Shown here: piece by piece, positions 46,476 to 54,810 of the stretch
Layout: every line of letters starts with the position of its first letter
How positions within the stretch are numbered: position 1 is the first letter of the stretch
NCBI RefSeq assembly: GCF_000472525.1
Contig: NZ_AWZT01000015.1
Coordinates: 62,001 to 126,000, forward strand
DNA from: Paraburkholderia dilworthii
GTDB taxonomy: Bacteria; Pseudomonadota; Gammaproteobacteria; Burkholderiales; Burkholderiaceae
Direction of reading: 5' to 3'
DNA: 64,000 nt
Program-made: the position numbers and the translations under genes
Notes under the pieces: generated by a model
Told to the model about the DNA's origin: nothing
Seen by the model: the letters and a program-made list of their open reading frames with translations, nothing else
Database searches by the model: none

Positions 46476-47339
46476 TCAGTGGTCGGTCAGCCCCAGCATC
46501 TTGTCGAAGAACACGCTCGCGAGAATGCCCGCTACATAGCCGTTCTTCGGCGTACCCGCATACGCAGGATTGCCCCACGTACTTGTATTCCACGTCCGCA
46601 TTACATACGGACTGAGAACGATGCTTCGGCTCACCGCAATATTGGCGTCCAGCTTGAGTCCAAACTGCGTACGTCCGACTGTATAGCCGGTGCCGCCTGC
46701 CGCCAGGTTCTGCTGCTTAAGATAGGCCTGCTCGTTCGGCGTGAGCGTCGCCCAGTTAAAGCTCAACGCGTAGCTGTCATGCGGCCTGCTGCGAAACGGT
46801 GCCTCTACCATCACGCCCGCGATGCCGGTCATCGCAAGACCCGTGCTCGCGTGCGCGTCGAAGCTCGTCGTCAGGCTGCCGAATACCGAGAATGCGGTTG
46901 GATCGCTCGCGCCACTTCTGCCGCCATCCGGGCGAAACACGACCTGTCTGCCGCCCGCGTACATGCCTGATGTCCCCTTGTGCGTCGCGAGCGTGAACGG
47001 GTCGGTCTGCGCCGCGGTATTGTGATAGAAGAGGAGTTCGTAGCTTTTCGGATACGGGTCGGTCTGATAAGTGGTCCGATAAACGATGTTGGCGAGCCAC
47101 GTATTACTGTCCGGCACACTGTCGGTCCATTCCCAGCCGTTCGTGAACGGGAAAGCCGGGTTCGAGCGCCATACGCCTGCCTGCACCGACAACGCGGGCG
47201 TGATGTTATAGCGCACACGTCCCCCCCAGTTCGAATAGATGGGCGGATTCATGCCGGCGTTGTCCTGCAGGATCGCGCTCTGGCAGCCGAACCCCTGGTT
47301 GCACACCGGTGCCGCGAAATACAGACCCGGATTGCTCTT
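46476..47339 (-). pseudogene. C-terminal part of an OprB-like carbohydrate porin
   Basis: About 287 codons on the minus strand encode the C-terminal part of an OprB-family porin. Marks are NWGGRVRYNITPALSVQAGV, KSYELLFYHNTAA and TQFGLKLDANIAVSRSIVLSP. The N-terminal half with the signal peptide is missing; similarity begins at about KSNPGLYFAAPVCNQ (47339). The open frame continues into 48137 but there it is only the antisense of the VOC gene. The porin was therefore cut at about 47340 and has no start or signal sequence of its own. Confidence 0.8.
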
Positions 47340-47345
47340 ACCGAC

Positions 47346-48233
47346 ATGGCCGGCGCGCGCCAGTATCTGCTCGACTATGGCCTGGACGAAGCCCACTATG
47401 ATCCGGAGAACGGCGGCGTCTTCACCGCGCTCGACGGTACGGGGCTCATCATGCGCCGCGCGGACGATCCGAGCCTGCCGCCGCTGCCGCCCAAAGCCGC
47501 GACGCCGAGCCTGCGCGAAACCGTCTACGGCGTGGACAACGCCGATACGCTCGCGACAATCCGTGCCAACCTCGAAGCCGACCGCGACGTGAGCGTGGAT
47601 GCCGACGGCACCGTGCATTGCATCGACGACGCGGGCTTCGGCATCGCGTTCATGGTCACGCAACGCCGCGAATACGAAGCGCGCTATCTCGGCTTTAACG
47701 TGCCGGGACAGCCGCCCGGCCGCGCGCCGAACGACTGCGCGGCCAGTCCCGACGAAGCGATCAAGCCGCGCACGCTGTCGCACGTGGTCTATTTCGTGGA
47801 AGACGCGCACAAGGCCGAAGCGTTCTATGCACGCCTCGGCTTCATCGTCACGGACCGCTTCAATAACCTGGGCCCGTTCATGCGCCCTGGCGGCACGCAG
47901 GATCACCACACGCTCTTCATGATCAAAAGCCAGAACGATCACATGATCGGCTGCAACCACTTCACGTTCCACCTCGGTTCGGCCAACGAAGTGTTGCAGC
48001 ACGGCTGGAACTTCGTCCGTAAGGGCTACAAGAGTTTCTGGGGGCCTGGGCGGCACATTCTCGGCAGCAACTACTTCTGGTACTTCAACAGCCCGTTCGG
48101 CGCGACGATCGAGTTCGACGCCGACATGGATCTGCACGACGACACGTGGACGCCGCGCGCCTGCGATCCCGGCTCGGATAACTCGCAGATATTTTTATTC
48201 GACGCCCGCGGCAAATGGGCGCCAGGCGAGTAA
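47346..48233 (+). CDS. VOC-family (glyoxalase/extradiol dioxygenase-like) protein, likely 5'-truncated
   Basis: A two-module vicinal-oxygen-chelate protein of 295 residues from the first ATG (MAGARQYLLDYGLDEAHYD). The second module shows LSHVVYFVEDAHKAEAFYARLGFIVTDRF, HTLFMIKSQNDHMIGCNHFTFHLGS and SPFGATIEFDADMD, where His and Glu metal ligands are expected. The first module is unusual: VOC domains normally begin 15-20 residues earlier with a beta strand that carries a ligand, and here the coding fades at the 47340 junction. It may be folded imperfectly. It is the first gene of a plus-strand catabolic operon. Confidence 0.72.
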   Translation: MAGARQYLLDYGLDEAHYDPENGGVFTALDGTGLIMRRADDPSLPPLPPKAATPSLRETVYGVDNADTLATIRANLEADRDVSVDADGTVHCIDDAGFGIAFMVTQRREYEARYLGFNVPGQPPGRAPNDCAASPDEAIKPRTLSHVVYFVEDAHKAEAFYARLGFIVTDRFNNLGPFMRPGGTQDHHTLFMIKSQNDHMIGCNHFTFHLGSANEVLQHGWNFVRKGYKSFWGPGRHILGSNYFWYFNSPFGATIEFDADMDLHDDTWTPRACDPGSDNSQIFLFDARGKWAPGE

Positions 48234-48245
48234 CGCGAGCCAACG

Positions 48246-48599
48246 ATGAGCGCTGAACGCATGCTGTGCGAACTGAGCGATCTGCCGGATGGCGGCTCGC
48301 GCGGCCTGTTGCGCAAGGGCCTCGACGACCAGCTGTGCGTCGTGCGCCAGGGCGACGAAGTATTCGTCTGGCTCAACGACTGTCCGCACGAGCATCGGCC
48401 GATGGAGTACCGGCAAGACCGTTTCCTCTCTGCCGACGGCAGTCACATCGTCTGTTACGCACACTCGGCGCATTTCGACATCCGCACAGGCCATTGCTTC
48501 GCCGGCCCGTGTACCGGCCAGCGCCTGACCAGAGTGCCGGCACGGATCGAGAACGGCAAGGTGTGGATTCCCGCCGAACTGCCTTCGATCTTCGACTGA
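48246..48599 (+). CDS. Rieske [2Fe-2S] ferredoxin-like protein
   Basis: A 117-residue soluble Rieske protein. The cluster ligands are visible: Cys46-X-His48 (CPHEHRPMEY) and Cys70-X2-His73 (CYAHSAHFDIRTG). The length fits the ferredoxin components of aromatic-ring dioxygenases or monooxygenases. It starts 12 bp after the VOC gene and likely carries electrons to an oxygenase in the same operon or elsewhere. No ring-hydroxylating oxygenase alpha subunit is in the window. Confidence 0.9.
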   Translation: MSAERMLCELSDLPDGGSRGLLRKGLDDQLCVVRQGDEVFVWLNDCPHEHRPMEYRQDRFLSADGSHIVCYAHSAHFDIRTGHCFAGPCTGQRLTRVPARIENGKVWIPAELPSIFD

Positions 48600-48602
48600 C
48601 AA

Positions 48603-48629
48603 GACTCATACGACTCATACGACTCATAC
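48603..48629 (+). repeat. three tandem copies of a 9-bp repeat
   Basis: GACTCATAC is repeated three times without interruption (48603-48611, 48612-48620, 48621-48629) in the gap between the Rieske and hydrolase genes. Confidence 0.85.
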
Positions 48630-48645
48630 CCGAGACCACTACATC

Positions 48646-49809
48646 ATGTTCCAGTACTTCCCCACCAACTACGTCTGGAGCCTCTCGACGATGATCGCCC
48701 TCACGCACGGGGGCAACATCGGCGAGGTGGACGCGATGTGCGCGCCGCTTCTGGAAGCGTCCCGCGCCGGTGACGATCCCGGCACGCAAGCCTTCTACGA
48801 AGCATGGAAAAGCGGCGCGGACAATCTGATCGCGCTCGCCGACGAAGACCTCGCGCGCGGTCACAAACTCTCCGCCGGCGAGAAGCTGAGCCGCGCCGGC
48901 CTTTACTACGGCATCGCCGAGCGCATGCAGGCGCATGGCTTCGAGGCACGCCTCGCAATCTACAAGCGTTCGCTGGAACTCTTCGAGCAAGGCCGCAAGC
49001 TCGCGCGCGAGAACTGCGTGCGTGTGGAGATTCCCTATCGCAACGCGCATCTCGCCGCGCTATACGTGCGCGCCGAAGGACTCGAGCCCGGACAACGCGC
49101 ACCGATTGTCGTCGTGATGAACGGCCTCGATTCGACCAAGGAAATGCTGCAAAAAAGCGTGATGGGCACGATGTTCGCGCGCCATGGATTGTCGGCGCTC
49201 TTCATCGATCAGCCCGGCACCGGCGAGGCGCTGCGGCTGCATGACATGCCCGCCGTGCACGACACCGAAACGTGGGCCGCGCCGATCGTCGACTGGCTCG
49301 AACAGCACGCTGAAGTGGACCGCAAGCGCATCGGCGCACTGGGCGTGTCGTTGGGCGGCTACTACTGTCCGCGCGCCGTGGCGTTCGAACCGCGCTTTGC
49401 GTGCGGCGCGGTGTGGGGCGCGAACCACGACTGGCGCGCGGTGCAGCAGGCGCGCCTGAAACGCGAAGGCGAAAATCCGGTGCCGCATTACTGGAAACAC
49501 GTGCAGTGGGTGTTCGGCGCAAGTGACATGGGCGACTTTCTTGCGAAGGCTGAGCACATGCATCTGAACGGCGTGCTCGACCGCATTGGCGTGCCGTTCC
49601 TCATCACGCACGGCGAGAACGACAGGCAGATTCCGTTGAAGTATGCCCATCAGAGCTTCGAACAGCTAACGAATAGTCCGAAGAAGGATCTGTTCATTTT
49701 TACGGCACGCGAAGGCGGCGTCGAACACAGTTCGCTCGACAATCCGCTGAACGCCGGCAACCGGATCGCCGACTGGCTGGCCGTTCAACTCGGCGGCTCG
49801 GTCGTCTGA
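48646..49809 (+). CDS. alpha/beta hydrolase (C-C/ester hydrolase type)
   Basis: A 387-residue alpha/beta hydrolase with a helical N-terminal cap (about residues 1-130). The nucleophile elbow GVSLGG places Ser235. An oxyanion region lies at MNGLDSTKEM, and a likely acid and His are in THGENDRQIP and REGGVEHSS. It resembles the hydrolases of the 2,6-dihydroxypseudooxynicotine type, which break C-C or ester bonds in ring-degradation pathways; this similarity is from reading only. It is in the operon with VOC, Rieske, FAD monooxygenase and SDR genes. Confidence 0.8.
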   Translation: MFQYFPTNYVWSLSTMIALTHGGNIGEVDAMCAPLLEASRAGDDPGTQAFYEAWKSGADNLIALADEDLARGHKLSAGEKLSRAGLYYGIAERMQAHGFEARLAIYKRSLELFEQGRKLARENCVRVEIPYRNAHLAALYVRAEGLEPGQRAPIVVVMNGLDSTKEMLQKSVMGTMFARHGLSALFIDQPGTGEALRLHDMPAVHDTETWAAPIVDWLEQHAEVDRKRIGALGVSLGGYYCPRAVAFEPRFACGAVWGANHDWRAVQQARLKREGENPVPHYWKHVQWVFGASDMGDFLAKAEHMHLNGVLDRIGVPFLITHGENDRQIPLKYAHQSFEQLTNSPKKDLFIFTAREGGVEHSSLDNPLNAGNRIADWLAVQLGGSVV

Positions 49810-49843
49810 AGCGGCCGCCTCACATCGCACAGAGAAACTAACT

Positions 49844-50977
49844 ATGGCACTGGTCAACAAGGTCCTCGTCATCGGCGGCGGCATCGGCGGCATGTGCGCT
49901 GCGATCATGCTGCGCAGGCAGGGCATCGAGGTCGATCTCGTCGAGGTCAATCCGCAATGGGCGCCCGACGGCGCCGGCATCACGATCAGCGGCCCGTCGC
50001 TGCGCAGCCTTCGCGAGATCGGCGTGGTGGACGAGGTGCTGCGCCGCGGCGGCTCATGGACCGCCGTCGATATCTGCGACGCAAACGGTCAACTGAGCAT
50101 GACTGTCCCCACGGCGTCCGCCATCGGCGCAGAAGATCTCCCCGGGGGCGCGGGCATCATGCGCACGGTGCTCGCCGATATTCTCGGCAATGCCACGCAG
50201 AATGCCGGCGCGAATGTGAGATTAGGCGTGAGCTTCGAAAAGATCGAGCAGGATGAAAACGAAGTAGAGGTGCTGTTCACGGACGGCAGCCTCGGCCGCT
50301 ACGATCTCGTGATCGGTGCGGACGGCGTCAACTCAGCCGTGCGCAAACTCGTGATGCCTGGATTCGAAGGCCCGAAGTTCACCGGCCAGGGATCGTGGCG
50401 CGCCGTGGTGCCGCGCCTTCGCGAGAACTCGACCATCTACATGGGCAAAACCACCAAGGCGGGAATGAACCCGATCAGCGCGACCGAGTGCTACCTGTTC
50501 GTGCTCGACAAGCGGGAAGGGATGGACTTTCTCGCACCGGAGCAATGGCCGCACATGCTCGCCGGTTTGCTGGAAGAATTCGGCGGCGCGATCGGCGAAT
50601 TCCGCGCGGGCCTCATCGACGGCTCGCTCGGCAATCACCGCGTGCTTTATAGACCGCTCGCCGGTCACATGATTCCGGCGCCCTGGCACAAGGGACGTAT
50701 CGTGCTGCTCGGCGACGCGGTGCATGCGACCACGCCGCACCTCGCGTCGGGCGCGGGTATCGCCGTCGAAGGCGCCATTGTGCTGGCAGAAGAACTGCAG
50801 CGGCGTCACTCTCTCGAAGGCGCACTGACCGCCTACGCCGGCCGTCACTACGACCGCGCGCGGCTCGTAGTCAGCGCGTCTAACCGCATGGGTCAACTGG
50901 AGCAGCAAGGGGGCTCGCGCGAAGAACATACGCGCGTGATGATCGAAGCGCAGCAGGCGCTACGTCTGCCGCTTTGA
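49844..50977 (+). CDS. FAD-dependent monooxygenase (UbiH/PHBH-like)
   Basis: A 377-residue flavoprotein hydroxylase. The N-terminal FAD motif is VLVIGGGIGGMCAAIMLRRQ, and the second FAD motif is IVLLGDAVHATTPHLASGAG, where flavin monooxygenases keep GDAxH. The middle DLVIGADGVNSAVRKL is the DG motif of the class. Such enzymes use NAD(P)H and oxygen to hydroxylate aromatic acids or heterocycles. It lies in an operon with a Rieske protein, a hydrolase and an SDR. The start at 49844 has a weak ribosome site. Confidence 0.88.
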   Translation: MALVNKVLVIGGGIGGMCAAIMLRRQGIEVDLVEVNPQWAPDGAGITISGPSLRSLREIGVVDEVLRRGGSWTAVDICDANGQLSMTVPTASAIGAEDLPGGAGIMRTVLADILGNATQNAGANVRLGVSFEKIEQDENEVEVLFTDGSLGRYDLVIGADGVNSAVRKLVMPGFEGPKFTGQGSWRAVVPRLRENSTIYMGKTTKAGMNPISATECYLFVLDKREGMDFLAPEQWPHMLAGLLEEFGGAIGEFRAGLIDGSLGNHRVLYRPLAGHMIPAPWHKGRIVLLGDAVHATTPHLASGAGIAVEGAIVLAEELQRRHSLEGALTAYAGRHYDRARLVVSASNRMGQLEQQGGSREEHTRVMIEAQQALRLPL

Positions 50978-51014
50978 CGGGCCACCGCTCACCGACGACA
51001 GGAGTTCTTACCGA

Positions 51015-51767
51015 ATGAGCATTTCAATTAGTTCCAACCGCCGTGTGGCCGTCGTCACCGGCGCGGCTGGCGGACTCGGCGAGGCCTTCGCGCTGCGCCT
51101 CGCAACGGGCGGGCATGAACTCGTGCTGACCGATCGTGCACCGTGCCACGAGCTGGCTTCGCGGATCGAGTCCGCTGGCGGCCGCGCGACGACGTTAGCG
51201 TGCGACCTCGCCAATCCATCGAGCGTCGAGCGATTCGCAGCGCACGTGCTCGAACAGGTCGGGCGGGTCGACGTACTGGTCAACAATGCGGCTTTCATGC
51301 CGATGGCGCCGCTAGCATCGATCACGGCGGCGTTGTGGCGGCAGATCATGACCGTCAACGCGGACGCGCCGTTTCTACTCGCGCAGGCGTTCTCCGTCGG
51401 CATGATCGAGCGGCGCTGGGGACGCATCGTCAATCTCGCGTCCAGCACCGTGTGGGGTCCGCCTCCTGGCATGTCCGCCTACGCGAGCAGCAAGATGGCG
51501 GTGATCGGATTGACGCGCGCACTCGCGGCCGAACTCGGCGCGCATGGCATCACGGTCAATGCGATATCGCCCGGGCTGACGCGCCATGCGGGCAGCGCGG
51601 CCAATCTTCCCGGCGAAGCATTCGATGCGGTGCGCGCGCGCCAGTTTATTCCGCGCACGGAAGTGCCCGACGATCTGACCGGCGCACTGGCGTTCCTGGC
51701 GTCGGACGATGCGCGGTTTATCACGGGACAAGTGCTGAACGTCGACGGTGGGGGGTTCGGCTTCTGA
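51015..51767 (+). CDS. SDR family oxidoreductase
   Basis: A 250-residue classical short-chain dehydrogenase. The nucleotide loop is TGAAGGLG (from about residue 15), the NNAA motif is LVNNAAF, and the catalytic set is Ser143, Tyr156 and Lys160 (SAYASSK). The C-terminus has the usual ASDDARFITGQVLNVDGGGF. It likely oxidises or reduces an alcohol/ketone intermediate of the same pathway as the preceding genes. It ends the operon; its ATG is 37 bp after the monooxygenase stop with AGGAG before it. Confidence 0.92.
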   Translation: MSISISSNRRVAVVTGAAGGLGEAFALRLATGGHELVLTDRAPCHELASRIESAGGRATTLACDLANPSSVERFAAHVLEQVGRVDVLVNNAAFMPMAPLASITAALWRQIMTVNADAPFLLAQAFSVGMIERRWGRIVNLASSTVWGPPPGMSAYASSKMAVIGLTRALAAELGAHGITVNAISPGLTRHAGSAANLPGEAFDAVRARQFIPRTEVPDDLTGALAFLASDDARFITGQVLNVDGGGFGF

Positions 51768-52261
51768 GACTGATTTTGAGCTAGCTCGTGGCGCTGCATC
51801 GCCTCGCAAATGCCGAAGACCGTGCGCAAGCTGCGACGCTAGCCACAGCCGCCCTATCTCGCTCCTGGAGATGGGAACGGCAGCGGTCGTTTGGGAAAGC
51901 ACCTGTATTGAAGCACCGTTTTGTGTGCGCGACGCAAAAGTGAGCCACCCCAGGAGATGCGTCACGATCAGGCGCGGCACGCCCGCGCGCTGCGAATCTC
52001 CTTACATCCGCTTCCATATTCAAACAAAGCGTGAACGCGCGAGTTCGGCTCATGCGGCGTTGAAAGTGCCATGTGCAGCGCATGTACAGCGCGTTAAGAC
52101 GCTGATGCACTTTCGCGAAGTAGCGCTTTTCCCGCACTGGTTGTAACGGCTCGGTAAAACATGATTTTTCGTGGATTGATAACTTACGCGCAACACGCAG
52201 CGTTGCTGGGCGGCATCGAACGGCGGCACTGCGTGACCGTAAATCCATCGAAGGAGCAGGT
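51768..52261. other. 494-bp region without a recognised gene
   Basis: No frame here looks like a known protein. The right end has an AAGGAG ribosome site for the small lipoprotein. I see no clear terminator for the SDR operon. Confidence 0.5.
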
Positions 52262-52444
52262 ATGAAAAAGCTGTTGGCAATTGCGGCGCTGGCCGCCTTG
52301 AGCGCAACCCTGAGCGGCTGCTGGTGGGGACCGCCTCCGGGTTGGGGTGGCGGCGGTGGTCACGGCGATGGTGGTCCGGGCGGCGGTCATGGTGATGGTC
52401 CGCATGGCGCGATCGTCCTTCCTGGCCACGTCGCGCAAGGCTGA
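52262..52444 (+). CDS. small Gly/His-rich lipoprotein
   Basis: A 60-residue predicted lipoprotein. MKKLLAIAALAALSATLSGC ends in a lipobox with Cys20. The mature part is only 40 residues: WWGPPPGW, a run of Gly with repeated GHGDG units (HGDG three times) and a short end. The His-Gly-Asp repeats suggest metal or pH sensing, but that is inference. An AAGGAGC ribosome site lies 6 bases upstream. It lies 60 bp from, and convergent with, the sensor kinase gene of the following two-component system. Confidence 0.8.
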   Translation: MKKLLAIAALAALSATLSGCWWGPPPGWGGGGGHGDGGPGGGHGDGPHGAIVLPGHVAQG

Positions 52445-52504
52445 TTCGAGCCGGCGCACAGCGCGATGCAAAGGGCGGGCAAGTCTGCTGTCCTTTGTAT
52501 TGCG

Positions 52505-53752
52505 TCAGGCCGGAAATCTCATCGACACCACAAACCCGCCATCGACCGCATTGTCCGCGTGAAAAACGCCACCGTTGTATCGCACGAGCCGTCGCACGAT
52601 TGCGAGGCCGAGGCCGCAATGCGCGTCGCCTCCGCGCGCTTCGTCCAGTCGCACGAACGGTTGCAATGCGCGCTCCAGTTGGCTGCCCGGAATGCCGCCG
52701 CCGTGATCGCGAACGCTCAGCGTGTAATGTCCATTGTGCCGCGACGTCGCAATCTCGACCGGCGGCTCGCCATACGTCAGCGCATTCTCGATCAGGTTCG
52801 TCAGGATGCGGTCGAGGTCGACGAGCGGCAAGCCGAAGCCGCCGCCCGCCTGCAAGTCGAGACGGATTAACTCGTCGTCGGCGAGACTGTCGCCGTAATG
52901 GCGGCGGCAATGCGCATCGACGCTCGTGCACGGTGAGCTGTCCGCGCTTTCTCGCGCGAAATCCAGAAACTGCGTGACGATGCGCGACAACGACTCCGCG
53001 TCGCGCAAAAAGCCGCTGCGACTGGCTTCGTCGGGCAGCAGGTCCGCGCGCACCTGCATTCGCGTGATGGGCGCGCGCAAGTCATGCGCGACGCCCGCAA
53101 GCATCACCGCACGCTCCTGTTCGGCCTGCGCGAGCTCATGCACCATCTGGTTGAAATTGTCGATGAGTTCCTTCGTTTCGCGCGGACCGCTCGCCGGCAC
53201 GACCGGCGCCCGATGACCAAGGCGAAACTCGCGCGCCGCAATCGCGAGGCGATGCAGCGGCCGTTGCAGATACCATGCGCCGATCAGCGCGAGAATCACG
53301 GCGAACACGAGCATCATGGCTGACGCGCCGAGAAAGCGGCGCGCGGGCAGCATCGAGTTCTCAAGCTTGAGCCAGCCCGGATTGCCCGCATAGCGCACCC
53401 AGACGTTGCCGTTTCCGGCGTCGGCAACCACCTCGCTGCCCGGCGGCAGCCTGGCGCGCAAAGCGTCCTGGAAGGGGCCGGACGTGTCCCGGCAGGGCGC
53501 AGGGCAGCCATACGGAATCGCGTCGCTCGCATTAATGAGCGTGACCCCGAGCGCCGCCGACACTTGCGAGGCGGCAGCCGTGCCCTCGCGATGTGCCTGC
53601 ACCGCAAGCAGCAGCGCGCGTTGCGCATGTCCGGTATCAATCTGGCCGCGTTCACGATCCACGAGCAGCAGGGAGGTGAGGTGGACGATCACAATGAGGC
53701 CGACTGTCATCAACGCAAGCTGGCCGAACAGCGTGTTAAACGGATTTTTCAT
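52505..53752 (-). CDS. sensor histidine kinase (EnvZ/OmpR type)
   Basis: A 415-residue membrane kinase. Two spans (about 12-31 and 143-161) flank a periplasmic sensor of about 110 residues with a Cys pair (YGCPAPCRD). A HAMP region follows, then the phosphoacceptor region VAHDLRAPITRMQ with His223, the N box (NLIENALTYGEPPVEI) and a G box (HCGLGLAIVRRLVRY). The start is placed at the ATG at 53752 (MKNPFNTLFGQL), and the upstream frame is not family-like. It overlaps the response regulator by 17 bases and probably controls the divergent efflux operon. Confidence 0.9.
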   Translation of the reverse strand: MKNPFNTLFGQLALMTVGLIVIVHLTSLLLVDRERGQIDTGHAQRALLLAVQAHREGTAAASQVSAALGVTLINASDAIPYGCPAPCRDTSGPFQDALRARLPPGSEVVADAGNGNVWVRYAGNPGWLKLENSMLPARRFLGASAMMLVFAVILALIGAWYLQRPLHRLAIAAREFRLGHRAPVVPASGPRETKELIDNFNQMVHELAQAEQERAVMLAGVAHDLRAPITRMQVRADLLPDEASRSGFLRDAESLSRIVTQFLDFARESADSSPCTSVDAHCRRHYGDSLADDELIRLDLQAGGGFGLPLVDLDRILTNLIENALTYGEPPVEIATSRHNGHYTLSVRDHGGGIPGSQLERALQPFVRLDEARGGDAHCGLGLAIVRRLVRYNGGVFHADNAVDGGFVVSMRFPA

Positions 53753-54476
53753 CGTCGCTGCTGCCGGGCACGAACATATAACCGATACCACGTACCGTCT
53801 GGATTCGTCTCGGGTTGGCGGGGTCGTCCTCAAGCAGACGCCGCAGGCGCCACACCGGCACGTCGATGCCGCGCTCGGTCACCTCCGAATGCGGTCCATG
53901 CAACAGGTCGACGAGTCTGGAGCGGGACAGCGTTTCCATTGGATGTTGCGCGAGCACTTCGAGCAGCGCGTATTCGCTGCCGGTCAGCTTGAGCGGCTCG
54001 TCGCCGCGAAACAGCGTGCGGCTCGCGAAGTCGAGACGAAAGCTGCCGAAGCGTAGCGCTTCGCGCTTCTCCAGTGGCGCCGCGACCGACGCGGCCGGTT
54101 GCGCGTGCCGCCGCAACACTGCGTGAATGCGCGCGAGCAATTCCTGCGGCATGAAGGGCTTGCCGAGATAATCGTCGGCGCCGAGTTCGAGGCCGATCAC
54201 GCGGTCCACGCCGTCGGCGCGCGCCGTCAGCATGATGACCGGAATCGTGTCGCCGCTCGCGCGCAATTGCCGCAGCGCGCCGAGTCCGTCGACGCCCGGC
54301 ATCATCAGATCGAGCACGATAATCGACGGCCGTTCGCGTTCCAGCCGGCGCGCCAGATGACTGGCGTCGTGCAACACGGAGATTTCAATGCCGCGTTGCT
54401 GAAAAAAGGTTCGCAGCAGGTCGCGCAGATCGGCGTCGTCGTCGACCAGCAGCACCTGGATGGGCGTGTCTGACAT
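53736..54476 (-). CDS. OmpR-family response regulator
   Basis: A 246-residue regulator. The receiver domain has the acidic pocket VDDDAD and phosphoacceptor Asp56 (IIVLDLMMPGVDG), then the T/K markers MLTARADG and LGKPFMPQEL. The C-terminal winged-helix domain ends with the OmpR form (RSRLVDLLHG, GIDVPVWRLRRLLEDDPANP, IQTVRGIGYMFVP). The start is the ATG at 54476 (MSDTPIQVLLV). It faces the RND operon across a shared 334-bp region, so it likely activates that operon and itself. Confidence 0.93.
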   Translation of the reverse strand: MSDTPIQVLLVDDDADLRDLLRTFFQQRGIEISVLHDASHLARRLERERPSIIVLDLMMPGVDGLGALRQLRASGDTIPVIMLTARADGVDRVIGLELGADDYLGKPFMPQELLARIHAVLRRHAQPAASVAAPLEKREALRFGSFRLDFASRTLFRGDEPLKLTGSEYALLEVLAQHPMETLSRSRLVDLLHGPHSEVTERGIDVPVWRLRRLLEDDPANPRRIQTVRGIGYMFVPGSSDDEKSV

Positions 54477-54810
54477 GGCTGAGCCCTGATGGATGGAAAC
54501 ATTGGCGACGGCGCAGCGCTCGATCGCCGTAGCGAAATATAGCGAATCGCGCGGCACCGGCGCTTTCCGCTTCTTGTGCGAGCTTACCGTTTATTACGGC
54601 GCCACCCTCGGCCCATCGCCGACGCGCAATGCGTTAGCGAATTCTGCGAGTTGGGTTACGGCTCGTAATGCTCGCCTAAGCCGCCGTAAGACGCTTCTCA
54701 CTATGCTGGGCCCTCCCTTGCCGCTGGCGCGGCGTTGCGTGGCTCCAACGTGAACCGACGACGCATGCCAGACGGTCCTTTGTCGAATCGAGTCGAAGGA
54801 TGCCCCGAGC
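54477..54810. promoter_or_regulatory. divergent promoter region, two-component genes and RND operon
   Basis: Three copies of a 7-bp element occur: TTACGGC at 54594-54600 and 54656-54662, and the inverted GCCGTAA at 54683-54689. The last two form an inverted pair 20 bp apart just before a -10-like TATGCT (54702-54707) reading toward the efflux operon, with no good -35, as expected for an activated promoter. Confidence 0.5.

Noticed and set aside
46476..48137. One 553-residue fusion protein joining the porin end to upstream sequence.
   Set aside because: Everything beyond about 47340 in this frame is the antisense of the VOC gene; only the porin part is real, so it is a truncated relic.
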